64,000 nucleotides of DNA. Origin: Elusimicrobiota bacterium (GTDB lineage Bacteria > Elusimicrobiota > UBA8919). Where the stretch lies: the NCBI GenBank assembly GCA_016928195.1, contig JAFGLF010000044.1, forward strand, positions 1-64,000, written 5' to 3'. Below, one piece after another: positions 9,127-17,772 of the stretch (position 1 is its first letter; every line of letters starts with the position of its first letter). Made by a program: the position numbers and the translations under genes. The notes under the pieces were generated by a model. The model had not been told where the DNA came from. It searched no databases and saw only the letters and a program-made list of their open reading frames with translations.

Positions 9127-9648
9127 ATGAAAACAACAATTAATCCGGATTTTATCAGAATTATAGGCGAATTGGGAGCCAATCTCGGTTTAAACAGGAG
9201 TGTCGGTCAGATATACGGCCTCCTTTACATGAGTGACAAACCGGTATCACTTGACACTATTGTCACTACACTAAAGATGAGCAAGGGGAGTGTCAGTTTA
9301 AACATCCGCGAACTGGAAAGATGGGAAGCAGTTAAAAAGATATGGGTAAGCGGTTCCCGTAAGGATTTCTATGAAGCAAGGCCGGATTTCATGAATATTA
9401 TCTACAAAAGAATAAAAATCAGGCTGGAAAAAATACTAAGTACCTTCAATTCCGCACTGGAAGATTTCGAGAAAAAAAACTCCCTAAATGACACACAGAA
9501 ACAAAGACTGACCCAGATCAGGGAAATGCAGGATGTCTTCCAGAAAATAGCCAAAACCATGCCCTCGGAAATTTCAATAAAAAAGATAGAAAAAATCGCT
9601 TCAACATTGTCGGTCTTAAAATCAATGCTGCCAGTTAAGGAGAGCTAA
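9127..9648 (+). CDS. GbsR/MarR-type winged-helix transcriptional regulator
   Basis: The 173-residue protein carries the GbsR-family core GLNRSVGQIYGLLYMSDKPVS, the recognition helix LKMSKGSVSLNIRELERW, and the wing VKKIWVSGSRKDFYEA, followed by a charged helical C-terminus probably used for dimerisation. GbsR relatives are cytoplasmic DNA-binding proteins. It is transcribed from its own promoter with an inverted repeat in the leader, one base before the flippase gene, so it probably controls itself and the downstream flippase-kinase-dehydratase genes. No effector can be deduced. Confidence 0.88.
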   Translation: MKTTINPDFIRIIGELGANLGLNRSVGQIYGLLYMSDKPVSLDTIVTTLKMSKGSVSLNIRELERWEAVKKIWVSGSRKDFYEARPDFMNIIYKRIKIRLEKILSTFNSALEDFEKKNSLNDTQKQRLTQIREMQDVFQKIAKTMPSEISIKKIEKIASTLSVLKSMLPVKES

Positions 9649-9649
9649 T

Positions 9650-11230
9650 TTGAGTATTAATTTAAAAATTGCCAAAGCATATCTTATACTAATTGCCGCA
9701 AGTATCCTGGGGCATATACTCAGCCTCGGAAAGGAAATGATAGTAGCCAATTACTTCGGTGTCACCAAAATGCTGGATGCCTTCTATGCAGCGCTTACGG
9801 TGCCCAACATGATATTCAATATCATATCCCAGCCGTTTGTCGTCATTTTCATTCCTCTTTACATCAAGTATAAATTAACCGACAGGGACGAAGCCAACCA
9901 TGTCGCCAGCATATTCATAAACTATATTTTTATCCTTCTTTTTTTAGCAACCGCAATCACTTTTACTTTCAGCTCGGAAATCATCACATTCTTCGGGTTT
10001 AATTTCCCGAATCCGGAAACAAAAATTACAGCCACAAAATTACTGTATTTCCTAAGCATAATTATAATATTTTCGGGTTTAATCAATGTATTTACCGGGC
10101 TGCTTAATTCGTATGAAAATTTTTCATTACCGGCTTTTTCCCAGATGTTTGTTACTATAAGTATTATTGTTTTTATACTGTTTTTCTCAAAGAAATGGGG
10201 TATTTATGTATTCGCTTGGGGAACTATTATAGGTCTGTTTGTCCAGCTTATATTTCTGATTCCATTTACAAAAATCAAAGGATACCGTCATTATCTGGAT
10301 TTCAACTGGAACCATCCGAAAGTAAAAAAAACAGCAGGTATAGTTTTTCTTTTTGCATTACTGGCAATTCCGGGGGGGTTGAATGCGGTCATAAACAGAA
10401 TTATGGCTTCATGGCTTCCCGAAGGCAGTATCTCTGCATTAGGATATGCCGATAAACTGGTTCAGGTCCCATTGATAATTTTTTCAGGGTCCATTGCCAC
10501 AGCCATTTTTCCTTTCCTTGCAACGCAGTTTGCAGAAAACAAAATTGATGATATGAAAAATACTCTGACAGTAAGCATCAAAATGACCGGCTTTGTCTTT
10601 ATTCCTCTTGCTGTTGTCATGATGGTTCTTGCAAGACCCATAATACAGGTTTTATTCCAGCGCGGAGCTTTTGATATTGCAGCAACAAATCTGACCTCCA
10701 AAATTTTTATTTATTACTGTATCCAGCTCCTCGTAACTTACGCACTGGTAATTTTAATGAGATTGCTTCTTATTCTGCAGGATATATCAAGTATATTCAA
10801 GGTTCTTATTATAGGAATAGTTATGAATATAGCAATGAATTTTGTGTTCATCAGACTTATGGATCCTCCCGCGGTAGGAATAGCTCTTTCCACTTCACTG
10901 GGCTGTTTAATTTCAACCTTACTTTACTTTTTCTTTCTGAAAAAACGGCTTGGAGACATGCACGGCACACTGATAATCAAATCATTAACCAGAACTGCAA
11001 TTCTTGCTTTTATAACCGGTGTCGCAATCTTTATCTCCTTCGGAATCCTTGACAGCAGTATCGGATTTTCACTTATTAAACAATTAATCAAACTGGCTTC
11101 CTCGTCAATTATAGGGATAGGCCTTTTCGTAGGACTGGCTTTTCTATTTAAATTTGAAGAGGTGGAAAAAATTTATGCCGTTGCAAAGGATAAAATACAA
11201 AACACGCTGAAAAGGAGCGGTCTAAAATGA
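9650..11230 (+). CDS. MurJ/MviN-family lipid-linked oligosaccharide flippase
   Basis: The TTG start at 9650 has a good Shine-Dalgarno (aaggagagc) eight bases upstream and lies one base after the regulator. The 526-residue polytopic protein starts with the MVF pattern (ASILGHILSLGKEMIVANYFGVTKMLDAFYAALTVPNMIFNI), has VLFQRGAFD near residue 330 as in MurJ, and about 14 hydrophobic segments. In a polysaccharide locus it more likely flips an undecaprenyl-linked repeat unit (Wzx role) than lipid II, though sequence cannot exclude MurJ. The last codons overlap the kinase gene. Confidence 0.87.
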   Translation: MSINLKIAKAYLILIAASILGHILSLGKEMIVANYFGVTKMLDAFYAALTVPNMIFNIISQPFVVIFIPLYIKYKLTDRDEANHVASIFINYIFILLFLATAITFTFSSEIITFFGFNFPNPETKITATKLLYFLSIIIIFSGLINVFTGLLNSYENFSLPAFSQMFVTISIIVFILFFSKKWGIYVFAWGTIIGLFVQLIFLIPFTKIKGYRHYLDFNWNHPKVKKTAGIVFLFALLAIPGGLNAVINRIMASWLPEGSISALGYADKLVQVPLIIFSGSIATAIFPFLATQFAENKIDDMKNTLTVSIKMTGFVFIPLAVVMMVLARPIIQVLFQRGAFDIAATNLTSKIFIYYCIQLLVTYALVILMRLLLILQDISSIFKVLIIGIVMNIAMNFVFIRLMDPPAVGIALSTSLGCLISTLLYFFFLKKRLGDMHGTLIIKSLTRTAILAFITGVAIFISFGILDSSIGFSLIKQLIKLASSSIIGIGLFVGLAFLFKFEEVEKIYAVAKDKIQNTLKRSGLK

Positions 11231-12243
11231 TTATAACCAGAACACCACACAGAATATCGTTCTTCGGAGGAGGGACCGATTATCCGTCATGGTATCTAAA
11301 CCATAACGGAAAAGTGCTTGGCGGTGCTATAGATAAATACTGTTACCTTATCGTAAGAGAATTGCCCCCGTTTTTTTCACATAAACACAGAATTGTATAT
11401 TCCCAGATGGAAGAACCGAAAACCATTGACGAAATAGTTCATCCATCGGTAAGGGAAACATTAAAATTTTTAAAGTATTCCAGGGGTATTTCCATTCACC
11501 ACGACGGGGACATTCCTGCAAGGTCAGGTATGGGCTCAAGTTCTGCTTTTACAGTGGGTCTTTTAAAAGCCATGTATGCGCTTGAAGGAAAAATTATATC
11601 AAAAAGTGACCTGTTTAAGACAGCTATCCATATAGAACAGGACCTGATAAAAGAAAATGTCGGCTCCCAGGACCAGGTTTTTGCGGCATATGGAGGATTT
11701 AACAAGATCGATTTCTTTAAAAACGGGGAAATAGTTGTTTCTCCGGTTATAATGACAAAGGAAAATATGCTGGCATTCGAGAAAAAATTCATGCTGTTTT
11801 TTACGGGAATGGCAAGAAATGCATCTGATATTGCTGGAGAACAGATAAGAAATACTACTAAAAACGAATCACAGCTAAACCAAATGAGTAAACTTGTGGA
11901 CGAAGCTCATGAGATTATAACATCTTCAAAACCGGACTTTCTGAGATTCGGAAAACTGCTTAATGAAACATGGAAGTTAAAACGTAAATTATCCTCTAAA
12001 ATCAGTACAGATTTTATTGATGATATCTATGAAACTGCCCTAAAGAACGGTGCGGTAGGAGGGAAACTGCTCGGCGCGGGCGGAGGCGGATTTATGGTTT
12101 TCTACGTTGAACCGGAGAATCAGCTTAAAGTCAAAAAAGCTTTAAAAAATCTGCTTTATATACCTTTTGAATTCGATTTTTCAGGTTCGGAAATAATATT
12201 CTATAAGCCGTATGCAGGCAATATTATTAGAGGTGAGGGATGA
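11227..12243 (+). CDS. hddA: GHMP kinase, D-glycero-D-manno-heptose 7-phosphate kinase (HddA)-like
   Basis: ATG 11227 overlaps the flippase stop by four bases. The 338-residue protein has the HddA-type N-terminus TPHRISFFGGGTDYPSWY, the GHMP ATP loop IPARSGMGSSSAF (about residues 96-108) and the C-terminal glycine motif GGKLLGAGGGGF. HddA phosphorylates the anomeric position of heptose 7-phosphate on the way to GDP-D-glycero-alpha-D-manno-heptose; related kinases act on fucose or other sugars, so heptose is the best but not certain substrate. GmhA, GmhB and HddC partners are not in this window. The stop overlaps the next gene. Confidence 0.75.
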   Translation: MIITRTPHRISFFGGGTDYPSWYLNHNGKVLGGAIDKYCYLIVRELPPFFSHKHRIVYSQMEEPKTIDEIVHPSVRETLKFLKYSRGISIHHDGDIPARSGMGSSSAFTVGLLKAMYALEGKIISKSDLFKTAIHIEQDLIKENVGSQDQVFAAYGGFNKIDFFKNGEIVVSPVIMTKENMLAFEKKFMLFFTGMARNASDIAGEQIRNTTKNESQLNQMSKLVDEAHEIITSSKPDFLRFGKLLNETWKLKRKLSSKISTDFIDDIYETALKNGAVGGKLLGAGGGGFMVFYVEPENQLKVKKALKNLLYIPFEFDFSGSEIIFYKPYAGNIIRGEG

Positions 12244-13400
12244 AATACGAACTGTTATTTTCAACATTCGGGAAAGAAGAAAAAGAAGCTATGCTCAAGG
12301 TTATCGAATCCGATTCCTTTACCATGGGTAAACATGTTCAGGAATTCGAGGAACAGTTTGCGAAGTATTTCGGCATGAAATACGCAGTAATGGTAAACTC
12401 CGGTTCGTCCGCAAATCTGATAACTGTAGCATCATTGTTCCATAGAAAAGAAAACCCGCTGAAACGCGGCGACGAGGTAATAGTACCAAACATATCATGG
12501 TGTACTACTTTTTATCCGCTGCACCAGTACGGACTTAAAATGAAATTCGTGGATATTGACCTAAATACTCTTAATATGGACCCTGCAGAACTCAAAAAAG
12601 CAATTACCAAGAAAACAAAAATGGCGGTAACGGTAAGTATCCTCGGCAATCCGTGCAGGTTCGATGAGATTACAAAAATATGCAAAGAGAATAACTTAAT
12701 CCTTTTTGAAGACAACTGTGAATCAATGGGTGCAAAATTCAACGGTCAATATACCGGAACATTCGGACTTATAAATACTTTCAGTACGTTTTTTTCTCAT
12801 CATATATCAACAATGGAAGGCGGGCTGATTTTAACAAACGATAAGGAATTATACTGCCTTGCAAAATCACTCAGGACACACGGCTGGACAAGAGGTCTGG
12901 ATCCTGACTGCGGGCTGTATGAAAAAAAGAACGACGACTTCTTCGAGGCATACCGTTTTATTTTACCCGGATATAACGTAAGGCCGGGAGAGCTTCAGGG
13001 TGCACTGGGGAAAGTTCAGCTGAAAAAACTAAAAAATTTTATTAAGCTCAGAAGGCAAAATGCAGAATATTTCAGGGAACTTTTTGAAAATGACAAAAGA
13101 TTTATCATACAGAAGGAAACAGGAGAAAGCTCTTATTTCTGTTTCACAATGATCGTAAAACCGGAACATGGTATTAACCGGGACAAAGTATTAAAAAAGC
13201 TCAAAGAAGCTGATATTCAGTACAGAATAATAACAGGCGGCTGTATGTTAAGGCATGATGTTATAAAGTATTTTGATTATACATGTGAGAAATCTGTAAA
13301 TGCGGATTTTGCACATTATAACGGATTTTTCGTAGGAAATTATCCGTTTGATATAAGAGATAAAATAGAACATCTATATAAAACACTGAAAACCGTTTAG
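12240..13400 (+). CDS. DegT/StrS-fold enzyme with His in place of PLP lysine; ColD-like 3-dehydratase
   Basis: The 386-residue protein has the aspartate aminotransferase fold of sugar aminotransferases (VNSGSSANL, VPNISWCTT, EDNCESMGA), but the motif that normally carries the PLP-binding lysine reads SHHISTMEGG (about residues 186-195), with His at the lysine position. That replacement defines ColD (GDP-4-keto-6-deoxymannose 3-dehydratase) and RfbH. The length matches ColD (~388) and no RfbH-like Fe-S cysteine cluster is seen, so a PMP-dependent C3-deoxygenase is predicted. It is translationally coupled to the HddA-like kinase; a Gmd-like dehydratase follows at 14715. Likely makes a 3,6-dideoxy-4-keto sugar or heptose. 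Confidence 0.75.
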   Translation: MKYELLFSTFGKEEKEAMLKVIESDSFTMGKHVQEFEEQFAKYFGMKYAVMVNSGSSANLITVASLFHRKENPLKRGDEVIVPNISWCTTFYPLHQYGLKMKFVDIDLNTLNMDPAELKKAITKKTKMAVTVSILGNPCRFDEITKICKENNLILFEDNCESMGAKFNGQYTGTFGLINTFSTFFSHHISTMEGGLILTNDKELYCLAKSLRTHGWTRGLDPDCGLYEKKNDDFFEAYRFILPGYNVRPGELQGALGKVQLKKLKNFIKLRRQNAEYFRELFENDKRFIIQKETGESSYFCFTMIVKPEHGINRDKVLKKLKEADIQYRIITGGCMLRHDVIKYFDYTCEKSVNADFAHYNGFFVGNYPFDIRDKIEHLYKTLKTV

Positions 13401-13448
13401 AAAATACGGATTGCACGGATAAAAGATACGGATTACACAGATAAGGTC
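13401..13448. repeat. Dispersed gattac/ggat-type repeat unit
   Basis: After the stop the gap carries a degenerate tandem of GGATTGCACGGAT, AGATACGGATTACACAGAT type. Related gattac(a/g)c(a/g)gat units occur at many gaps here (15717-15752, 17727-17772, 20573-20604, 25318-25420, 32092-32152, 55362-55450). No ORF or promoter is apparent. Confidence 0.5.
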
Positions 13449-13607
13449 ATTGAAAAATCAATTTTCGAACGATATAGATGTTTTTAGCCGAGGAAATCGT
13501 TAAAAAATTGGTACTGTTTGACCCCGACTTGTCGGGGGAGTTTAGCAATTTTAGATTTCAGAGGCGTTAAGAAAACATCGTTTAGTGAGAAAATTTGATT
13601 TTTCAAT
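13449..13607 (+). mobile_element. MITE-like element, copy 1 (~159 bp)
   Basis: Bounded by imperfect ~35-bp terminal inverted repeats: left starts attgaaaaatcaattttc; the reverse complement of the right end starts attgaaaaatcaaattttc. A near-identical copy lies at 20652-20811 and an inverted copy at 38772-38929. The centre holds a small hairpin (ccccgac tt gtcgggg, 13523-13538) that differs between copies. There is no coding capacity. The left end contains TTGAAA (13450-13455), 17 bases, then TATAGA (13473-13478), a possible promoter reading into the SDR gene, whose start is 20 bases after the element. Confidence 0.75.
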
Positions 13608-13626
13608 AAAATTGGAGGACTGAGAG

Positions 13627-14565
13627 ATGAAATCTAATATTTTAGTTACAGGCGGGGCGGGGTATATAGGATCTGTATTGGTTCCGAAACTTCTGGAACT
13701 AGGAAATAAGGTTACGGTTCTTGACAACTTTATGTACTCGCAGAACTCTCTGGCTGAATGCTGTCATTACGAGAATTTCGAGATTATAAGAGGCGATGTA
13801 CGGGATGAAAAACTCCTTAAATCGGCACTTAAAAACAAGGACATAATAATTCCTCTGGCAGCATTGGTAGGTGCGCCGTTATGTAATAACGACAAAACAG
13901 GGGCGAAAACCATAAACACAGACGCGATAAAGCTTATAGCCGACAGTACAGATAAAAACCAGAAAATCATATACCCGACAACAAACAGCGGTTACGGGAT
14001 AGGACAAAAAGGTAAATACTGCACTGAAGAAACACCGCTTAAACCAATATCGCTTTACGGTACAACTAAAACAGAGGCGGAAAAGATAATTTTAAACAGG
14101 GGTAACGCCGTTACATTCCGTCTCGCTACCGCATTCGGAATGTCGCCGAGAATGAGACTGGACTTGCTGGTAAATGATTTTGTTTACCGCGCTGTAAACG
14201 ACAGGTTTATAGTCATATTCGAAGGCCATTTCAAAAGAAACTTTATACATATCCGCGATATTGCAAGAGCTTTTGTTCACACAATCGAAAATTTCGAAAA
14301 AATGAAAAATGAATGTTATAATGTCGGGCTTTCCGATGCCAATCTTTCCAAACTCGAGCTCTGTGCAAGGATAAAAAAACATCTGCCTGATTTCGTATAT
14401 CTTGAAGCTACTGTAGGAGAGGATACAGACAAAAGAGATTATATAGTTTCAAACGAAAAGATAGAAAAAACAGGTTTTAAACCGGAATTCTCTCTGGATA
14501 CGGGTATAAAAGAACTTATTAAGGGTTACAAAATAATAAAAAACTGTAAGTACGGAAACGTATAA
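13627..14565 (+). CDS. Extended SDR, NAD-dependent sugar epimerase/dehydratase
   Basis: The 312-residue protein has the GxxGxxG Rossmann motif (TGGAGYIGS, residues 8-16) and the SDR tyrosine-lysine pair at YGTTK (Tyr144, Lys148); the usual serine/threonine lies in YPTTNSGYG. It belongs to the NAD-dependent epimerase/dehydratase family acting on nucleotide sugars; substrate unknown. Shine-Dalgarno ggagga sits just after MITE copy 1, so that element may supply the promoter or leader. Next to the Gmd-like gene, it could reduce or epimerise a 4-keto GDP-sugar. Confidence 0.8.
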   Translation: MKSNILVTGGAGYIGSVLVPKLLELGNKVTVLDNFMYSQNSLAECCHYENFEIIRGDVRDEKLLKSALKNKDIIIPLAALVGAPLCNNDKTGAKTINTDAIKLIADSTDKNQKIIYPTTNSGYGIGQKGKYCTEETPLKPISLYGTTKTEAEKIILNRGNAVTFRLATAFGMSPRMRLDLLVNDFVYRAVNDRFIVIFEGHFKRNFIHIRDIARAFVHTIENFEKMKNECYNVGLSDANLSKLELCARIKKHLPDFVYLEATVGEDTDKRDYIVSNEKIEKTGFKPEFSLDTGIKELIKGYKIIKNCKYGNV

Positions 14566-14663
14566 TACTGCAGAATTAACCTGCCCGACTGTGTCAGTCA
14601 GGCGGGGAGTTAAGAATTAAGAACTAAGAAAAATTTAAAATCTAAAATTTAAGGAGAAGGTGG

Positions 14664-14700
14664 TCCCCCTAGTTCCGATAAATCGGAACTGGCAGGGGGA
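14664..14700. repeat. Long hairpin between Shine-Dalgarno-like site and the gmd-like start
   Basis: Inner arms agttccgat / atcggaact close a two-base loop, and outer arms tccccct / aggggga extend the stem to 16 pairs with a three-base bulge. It sits between aaggagaagg (14651-14660) and ATG 14715. It looks like a palindromic repeat inserted into a ribosome-binding region. A smaller cagtc hairpin with a GC-rich flank lies at 14583-14606. Confidence 0.7.
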
Positions 14701-14714
14701 TTACGCTACGCTAT

Positions 14715-15716
14715 ATGAAAAATAAAAAAATAAAAAAAGCGCTTATTACAGGTATCAGCGGATCAGGCGGAAGTTATCTGGCTGATTATATCGTTGAAAA
14801 CCACCCTGAGGTTGAACTTCACGGTATCTCAAGGTGGCACAGCACAGCTTCCAACAAAAATCTGAGTAAATCAATAAGTAAAATTAAAAAATTGCATGAG
14901 TGTGATTTGACTGACTTGCGTTCTGTTTGGGGGGTATTGGAACTTATAAAACCGGATGCTATTTTCCACATTGCTTCATATGCGAATGTCAGGGCGTCAT
15001 TTATTACTCCTCTTGCCGTATTGAATAATAATATTATGGGAACCGCAAATCTTTTTGAGGCAATCCGAATGGCTAAAATAGACCCGATAATACAATTATG
15101 CAGTACATCCGAAGTATACGGCCAGGTAAATAAAAAAGATGTTCCTATAAAAGAAACCTGCCCGTTCAATCCTGTAAGCCCTTATGCCATATCAAAGGTT
15201 ACGCAGGACCTTATGGGATATGCGTACTTCAAAAACTGGAATATGAAAATCATAAGAACAAGGATGTTTGCCTATCTCAATCCCAGAAGGGCGGACCTTT
15301 TTGCAACTGCATTCGCAATGCAGGTGGCAAGGATAGAGGCAGGGCTTCAAAAGGAACTCTTACACGGCAACCTTGATTCAGTAAGGACCATTATAGATGT
15401 AAGGGATGCAATGGAATCATACTGGGTGGCAACGGTAAAATGCAAACCGGGCGAGGCATATAACATTGGAGGGAATACACAGATATCAGTAGGCGAGTTT
15501 CTTGACATGCTAATAAAACTGTCAAAATGCAAGAAGATACTCACAAGACCTGACCCGAAACTATACAGACCGACGGATGTAACATTACAGATACCTGATT
15601 TAACTAAATTTACAAAACAGACAGGATGGAAACCGAAATACAGCTTCAAGGAAAGCGTTAAACATCTGCTTGAACATTGTAGAAATGAAGTAAAAAATAT
15701 TATTAAATCTGTGTAA
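14715..15716 (+). CDS. GDP-mannose 4,6-dehydratase-like SDR (Gmd/DmhA/WcbK type)
   Basis: The 333-residue protein has ITGISGSGGSYLADYI, matching the GITGQDGSYLAE signature of GDP-mannose 4,6-dehydratases, plus STSEVYG (Glu ~133) and YAISK (Tyr157, Lys161) of the catalytic site, and the arginine-rich NPRRAD and TIIDVRDAM regions typical of Gmd. It should make a GDP-4-keto-6-deoxy sugar. With an HddA-like kinase nearby, GDP-heptose (as for DmhA/WcbK) is a credible alternative to GDP-mannose. The upstream leader is interrupted by a strong hairpin. Confidence 0.8.
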   Translation: MKNKKIKKALITGISGSGGSYLADYIVENHPEVELHGISRWHSTASNKNLSKSISKIKKLHECDLTDLRSVWGVLELIKPDAIFHIASYANVRASFITPLAVLNNNIMGTANLFEAIRMAKIDPIIQLCSTSEVYGQVNKKDVPIKETCPFNPVSPYAISKVTQDLMGYAYFKNWNMKIIRTRMFAYLNPRRADLFATAFAMQVARIEAGLQKELLHGNLDSVRTIIDVRDAMESYWVATVKCKPGEAYNIGGNTQISVGEFLDMLIKLSKCKKILTRPDPKLYRPTDVTLQIPDLTKFTKQTGWKPKYSFKESVKHLLEHCRNEVKNIIKSV

Positions 15717-15752
15717 TCGCAGTTTAAAATCTGCGTAATCTGCGTTAAAACA

Positions 15753-16691
15753 ATGAATATAAACTACGAAAAGATTTTTTACCAGGCGTTACTTATAAGA
15801 ATGGCTGAAGAAAAAATCATGGAGATATATCCTTCGGATAAGATACAGAGTCCCGTACATCTGTCAGTAGGACAGGAACACCATATAACTGCTCTTATAA
15901 CACAGCTTGATAAAAATGATCAGGTTTTCACGACATACAGAAATCATGCGGTTTATCTGGCAAAAGGCGGAGACCTGAAAAAAATGTTTGCCGAACTCTA
16001 CGGAAAAAGCACCGGTATATCAAAAGGGAAAGCCGGCTCTATGCATTTATGTTCTCCGGCAAATAATATGTACGGGTCATCCGCAATAGTTGCATCTACT
16101 CTTTCACACTCTGTAGGAGCAGCATATGCATTTAAGATCCTGGGGAAAAATAATATTATTGTTTCAATAACAGGCGACGGCTCTATGGAAGAGGGGACCT
16201 TTCATGAATGCCTGAATTTTGCGTCGCTTAAAAAACTGCCTATACTTTTTGTAATAGATAACAACGGGCTGGCGATACATGCAGATATTAAATCAAGACA
16301 ATCCTTTAATCTTAAAAAACTGTCGGAAGCATATAATATCAGTTATTTTAAAGCAGATAACGGATTTGACATGAAGTTTATATCAAAAAAAACACAGGAA
16401 TTAACAAGAAAAATCAAAAAAGACAAAAAACCCGTAATATTCGATATAAATACATGCAGGTACAGAGACCATGTCGGCGTCAGGACAAACTTTTACATTA
16501 TGCCCGGAGTTGTACCGGAAATAAAAAAATGGCAGCAAAGGGATCCGCTTATAACAAACAAAATTTTAATAAAAAAATTCAAAAATAAAATAGAACGGGA
16601 AATAAACGAAGCGGTAAAATATGCCGAGAAAAGCCGCTTCTCCGACCGCTCCGAATTACTGAAGGATGTATATGCAGATAATAACATATAA
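15753..16691 (+). CDS. Thiamine-diphosphate dehydrogenase E1 alpha subunit-like, copy 1
   Basis: The 312-residue protein matches E1 alpha of pyruvate/acetoin/branched-chain 2-oxoacid dehydrogenases: SVGQEHHITA, TTYRNHAVYLAKG, GKAGSMHL and the ThDP/Mg motif GDGSMEEG (141-148) ending in NN (170-171). It overlaps its beta partner by 26 bases. No lipoyl E2 or E3 gene is nearby, and a second pair follows, so a classical 2-oxoacid dehydrogenase complex is unlikely; ThDP-dependent decarboxylation or acyl (two-carbon) transfer to a keto sugar is a better guess. The gap before it (15717-15752) is a gattac-type repeat. Confidence 0.8.
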   Translation: MNINYEKIFYQALLIRMAEEKIMEIYPSDKIQSPVHLSVGQEHHITALITQLDKNDQVFTTYRNHAVYLAKGGDLKKMFAELYGKSTGISKGKAGSMHLCSPANNMYGSSAIVASTLSHSVGAAYAFKILGKNNIIVSITGDGSMEEGTFHECLNFASLKKLPILFVIDNNGLAIHADIKSRQSFNLKKLSEAYNISYFKADNGFDMKFISKKTQELTRKIKKDKKPVIFDINTCRYRDHVGVRTNFYIMPGVVPEIKKWQQRDPLITNKILIKKFKNKIEREINEAVKYAEKSRFSDRSELLKDVYADNNI

Positions 16692-17724
16692 AGAAGCACT
16701 TGCAAAAAGTATGAGAACCGCACTGCGGAAAAATCCCAGAAGCATTGTTTACGGTCTGGGAGTTACCGACTGGACAGGGATATTCGGGACCACACTCGGA
16801 CTGGAAAAAGAATTCGGCAGTAAAAGAGTTTTTGATACACCTTTGTCCGAAGAATCCATGACCGGATTTGCCGTAGGTGCATCCCTGAACGGCATATATC
16901 CGATACACGTTCATATCAGGGTGGATTTTCTTATGCTGGCAATGAATCAGATAGTCAACTCAATCGCAAAATACAGCTATATGTACGGCGGGTTATTTAA
17001 AATGCCTATGCTGATCCGTGTAATAATAGGCAGAAGCTGGGGACAGGGGGCACAGCATTCACAGAGTCTTCAGTCACTTTTTGCACATATACCTGGACTT
17101 ACGGTTTTTATGCCGAGTTCCGCACAAACCGTTTTAAACACATATGAATATGTAATAAACCGGTATAAATCCCCTGTTATTTCACTCGAACACCGGCTTC
17201 TTTATGATTATTCATTTAAAGTTGATAAATCAGTTTCAAAAAATCCTCTTACATCATATCTGGTAAAAAAAGGCAGTGACCTTACAATTGTTGCTACATC
17301 AGCAATGGTAACTGATGCAATAAATGCAGCAAAATTCGTTAAAGAAAAAGAGGGGATATCCGTTGAAATAATAGACCTGCATTGTATCACACATCCGAAT
17401 AAAGAACTTATACTTAAAAGCGTGAAAAAAACAGGCAGACTGATTGTAGCCGATACCGGATGGGCTTCATTCGGTGTGTGTGCAGAAATCCCGCGGTTAA
17501 TTTCAGCTTATAATCCGGGTATTCTCAAAAAACCCGTTCTTGAAATATCAATGGCACCGTCACCTTGTCCGACTTCTAAAATACTCGAAAACTATTTCTA
17601 TCCGGACATGGGAACCGTTGTCGATAAAATATACCAGCTTGTCTTTGGAAAAGGACATAAAAAAGAATTGCCTTCGGCTAATTATAAAAAACGCCTTTAT
17701 AAAGAATTTAAAGGACCCTTTTAG
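16666..17724 (+). CDS. Thiamine-diphosphate dehydrogenase E1 beta subunit-like, copy 1
   Basis: The 352-residue protein begins MYMQIITYKEALAKSMRTAL; an internal ATG at 16672 is an alternative start. It has the E1 beta pattern: FDTPLSEESMTGFAVGAS with the ThDP-contacting Glu (62), GQGAQHSQS with the active-site His (131), and the C-terminal transketolase-C domain (DLTIVATSAMVTDA, VEIIDLHCITHPN). It forms the heterotetramer with the alpha subunit encoded just upstream. The downstream gap is a 48-base gattac-type repeat before the second pair. Confidence 0.8.
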   Translation: MYMQIITYKEALAKSMRTALRKNPRSIVYGLGVTDWTGIFGTTLGLEKEFGSKRVFDTPLSEESMTGFAVGASLNGIYPIHVHIRVDFLMLAMNQIVNSIAKYSYMYGGLFKMPMLIRVIIGRSWGQGAQHSQSLQSLFAHIPGLTVFMPSSAQTVLNTYEYVINRYKSPVISLEHRLLYDYSFKVDKSVSKNPLTSYLVKKGSDLTIVATSAMVTDAINAAKFVKEKEGISVEIIDLHCITHPNKELILKSVKKTGRLIVADTGWASFGVCAEIPRLISAYNPGILKKPVLEISMAPSPCPTSKILENYFYPDMGTVVDKIYQLVFGKGHKKELPSANYKKRLYKEFKGPF

Positions 17725-17772
17725 ATAAATACTGATTACGGAGATTCTTAAAAGCGATTACGGAGATAACTT

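Noticed and set aside
9650-11230. Housekeeping MurJ assignment
   Set aside because: The family fits, but context in a sugar-export operon makes a Wzx-type role at least as likely, so no murJ symbol was given.
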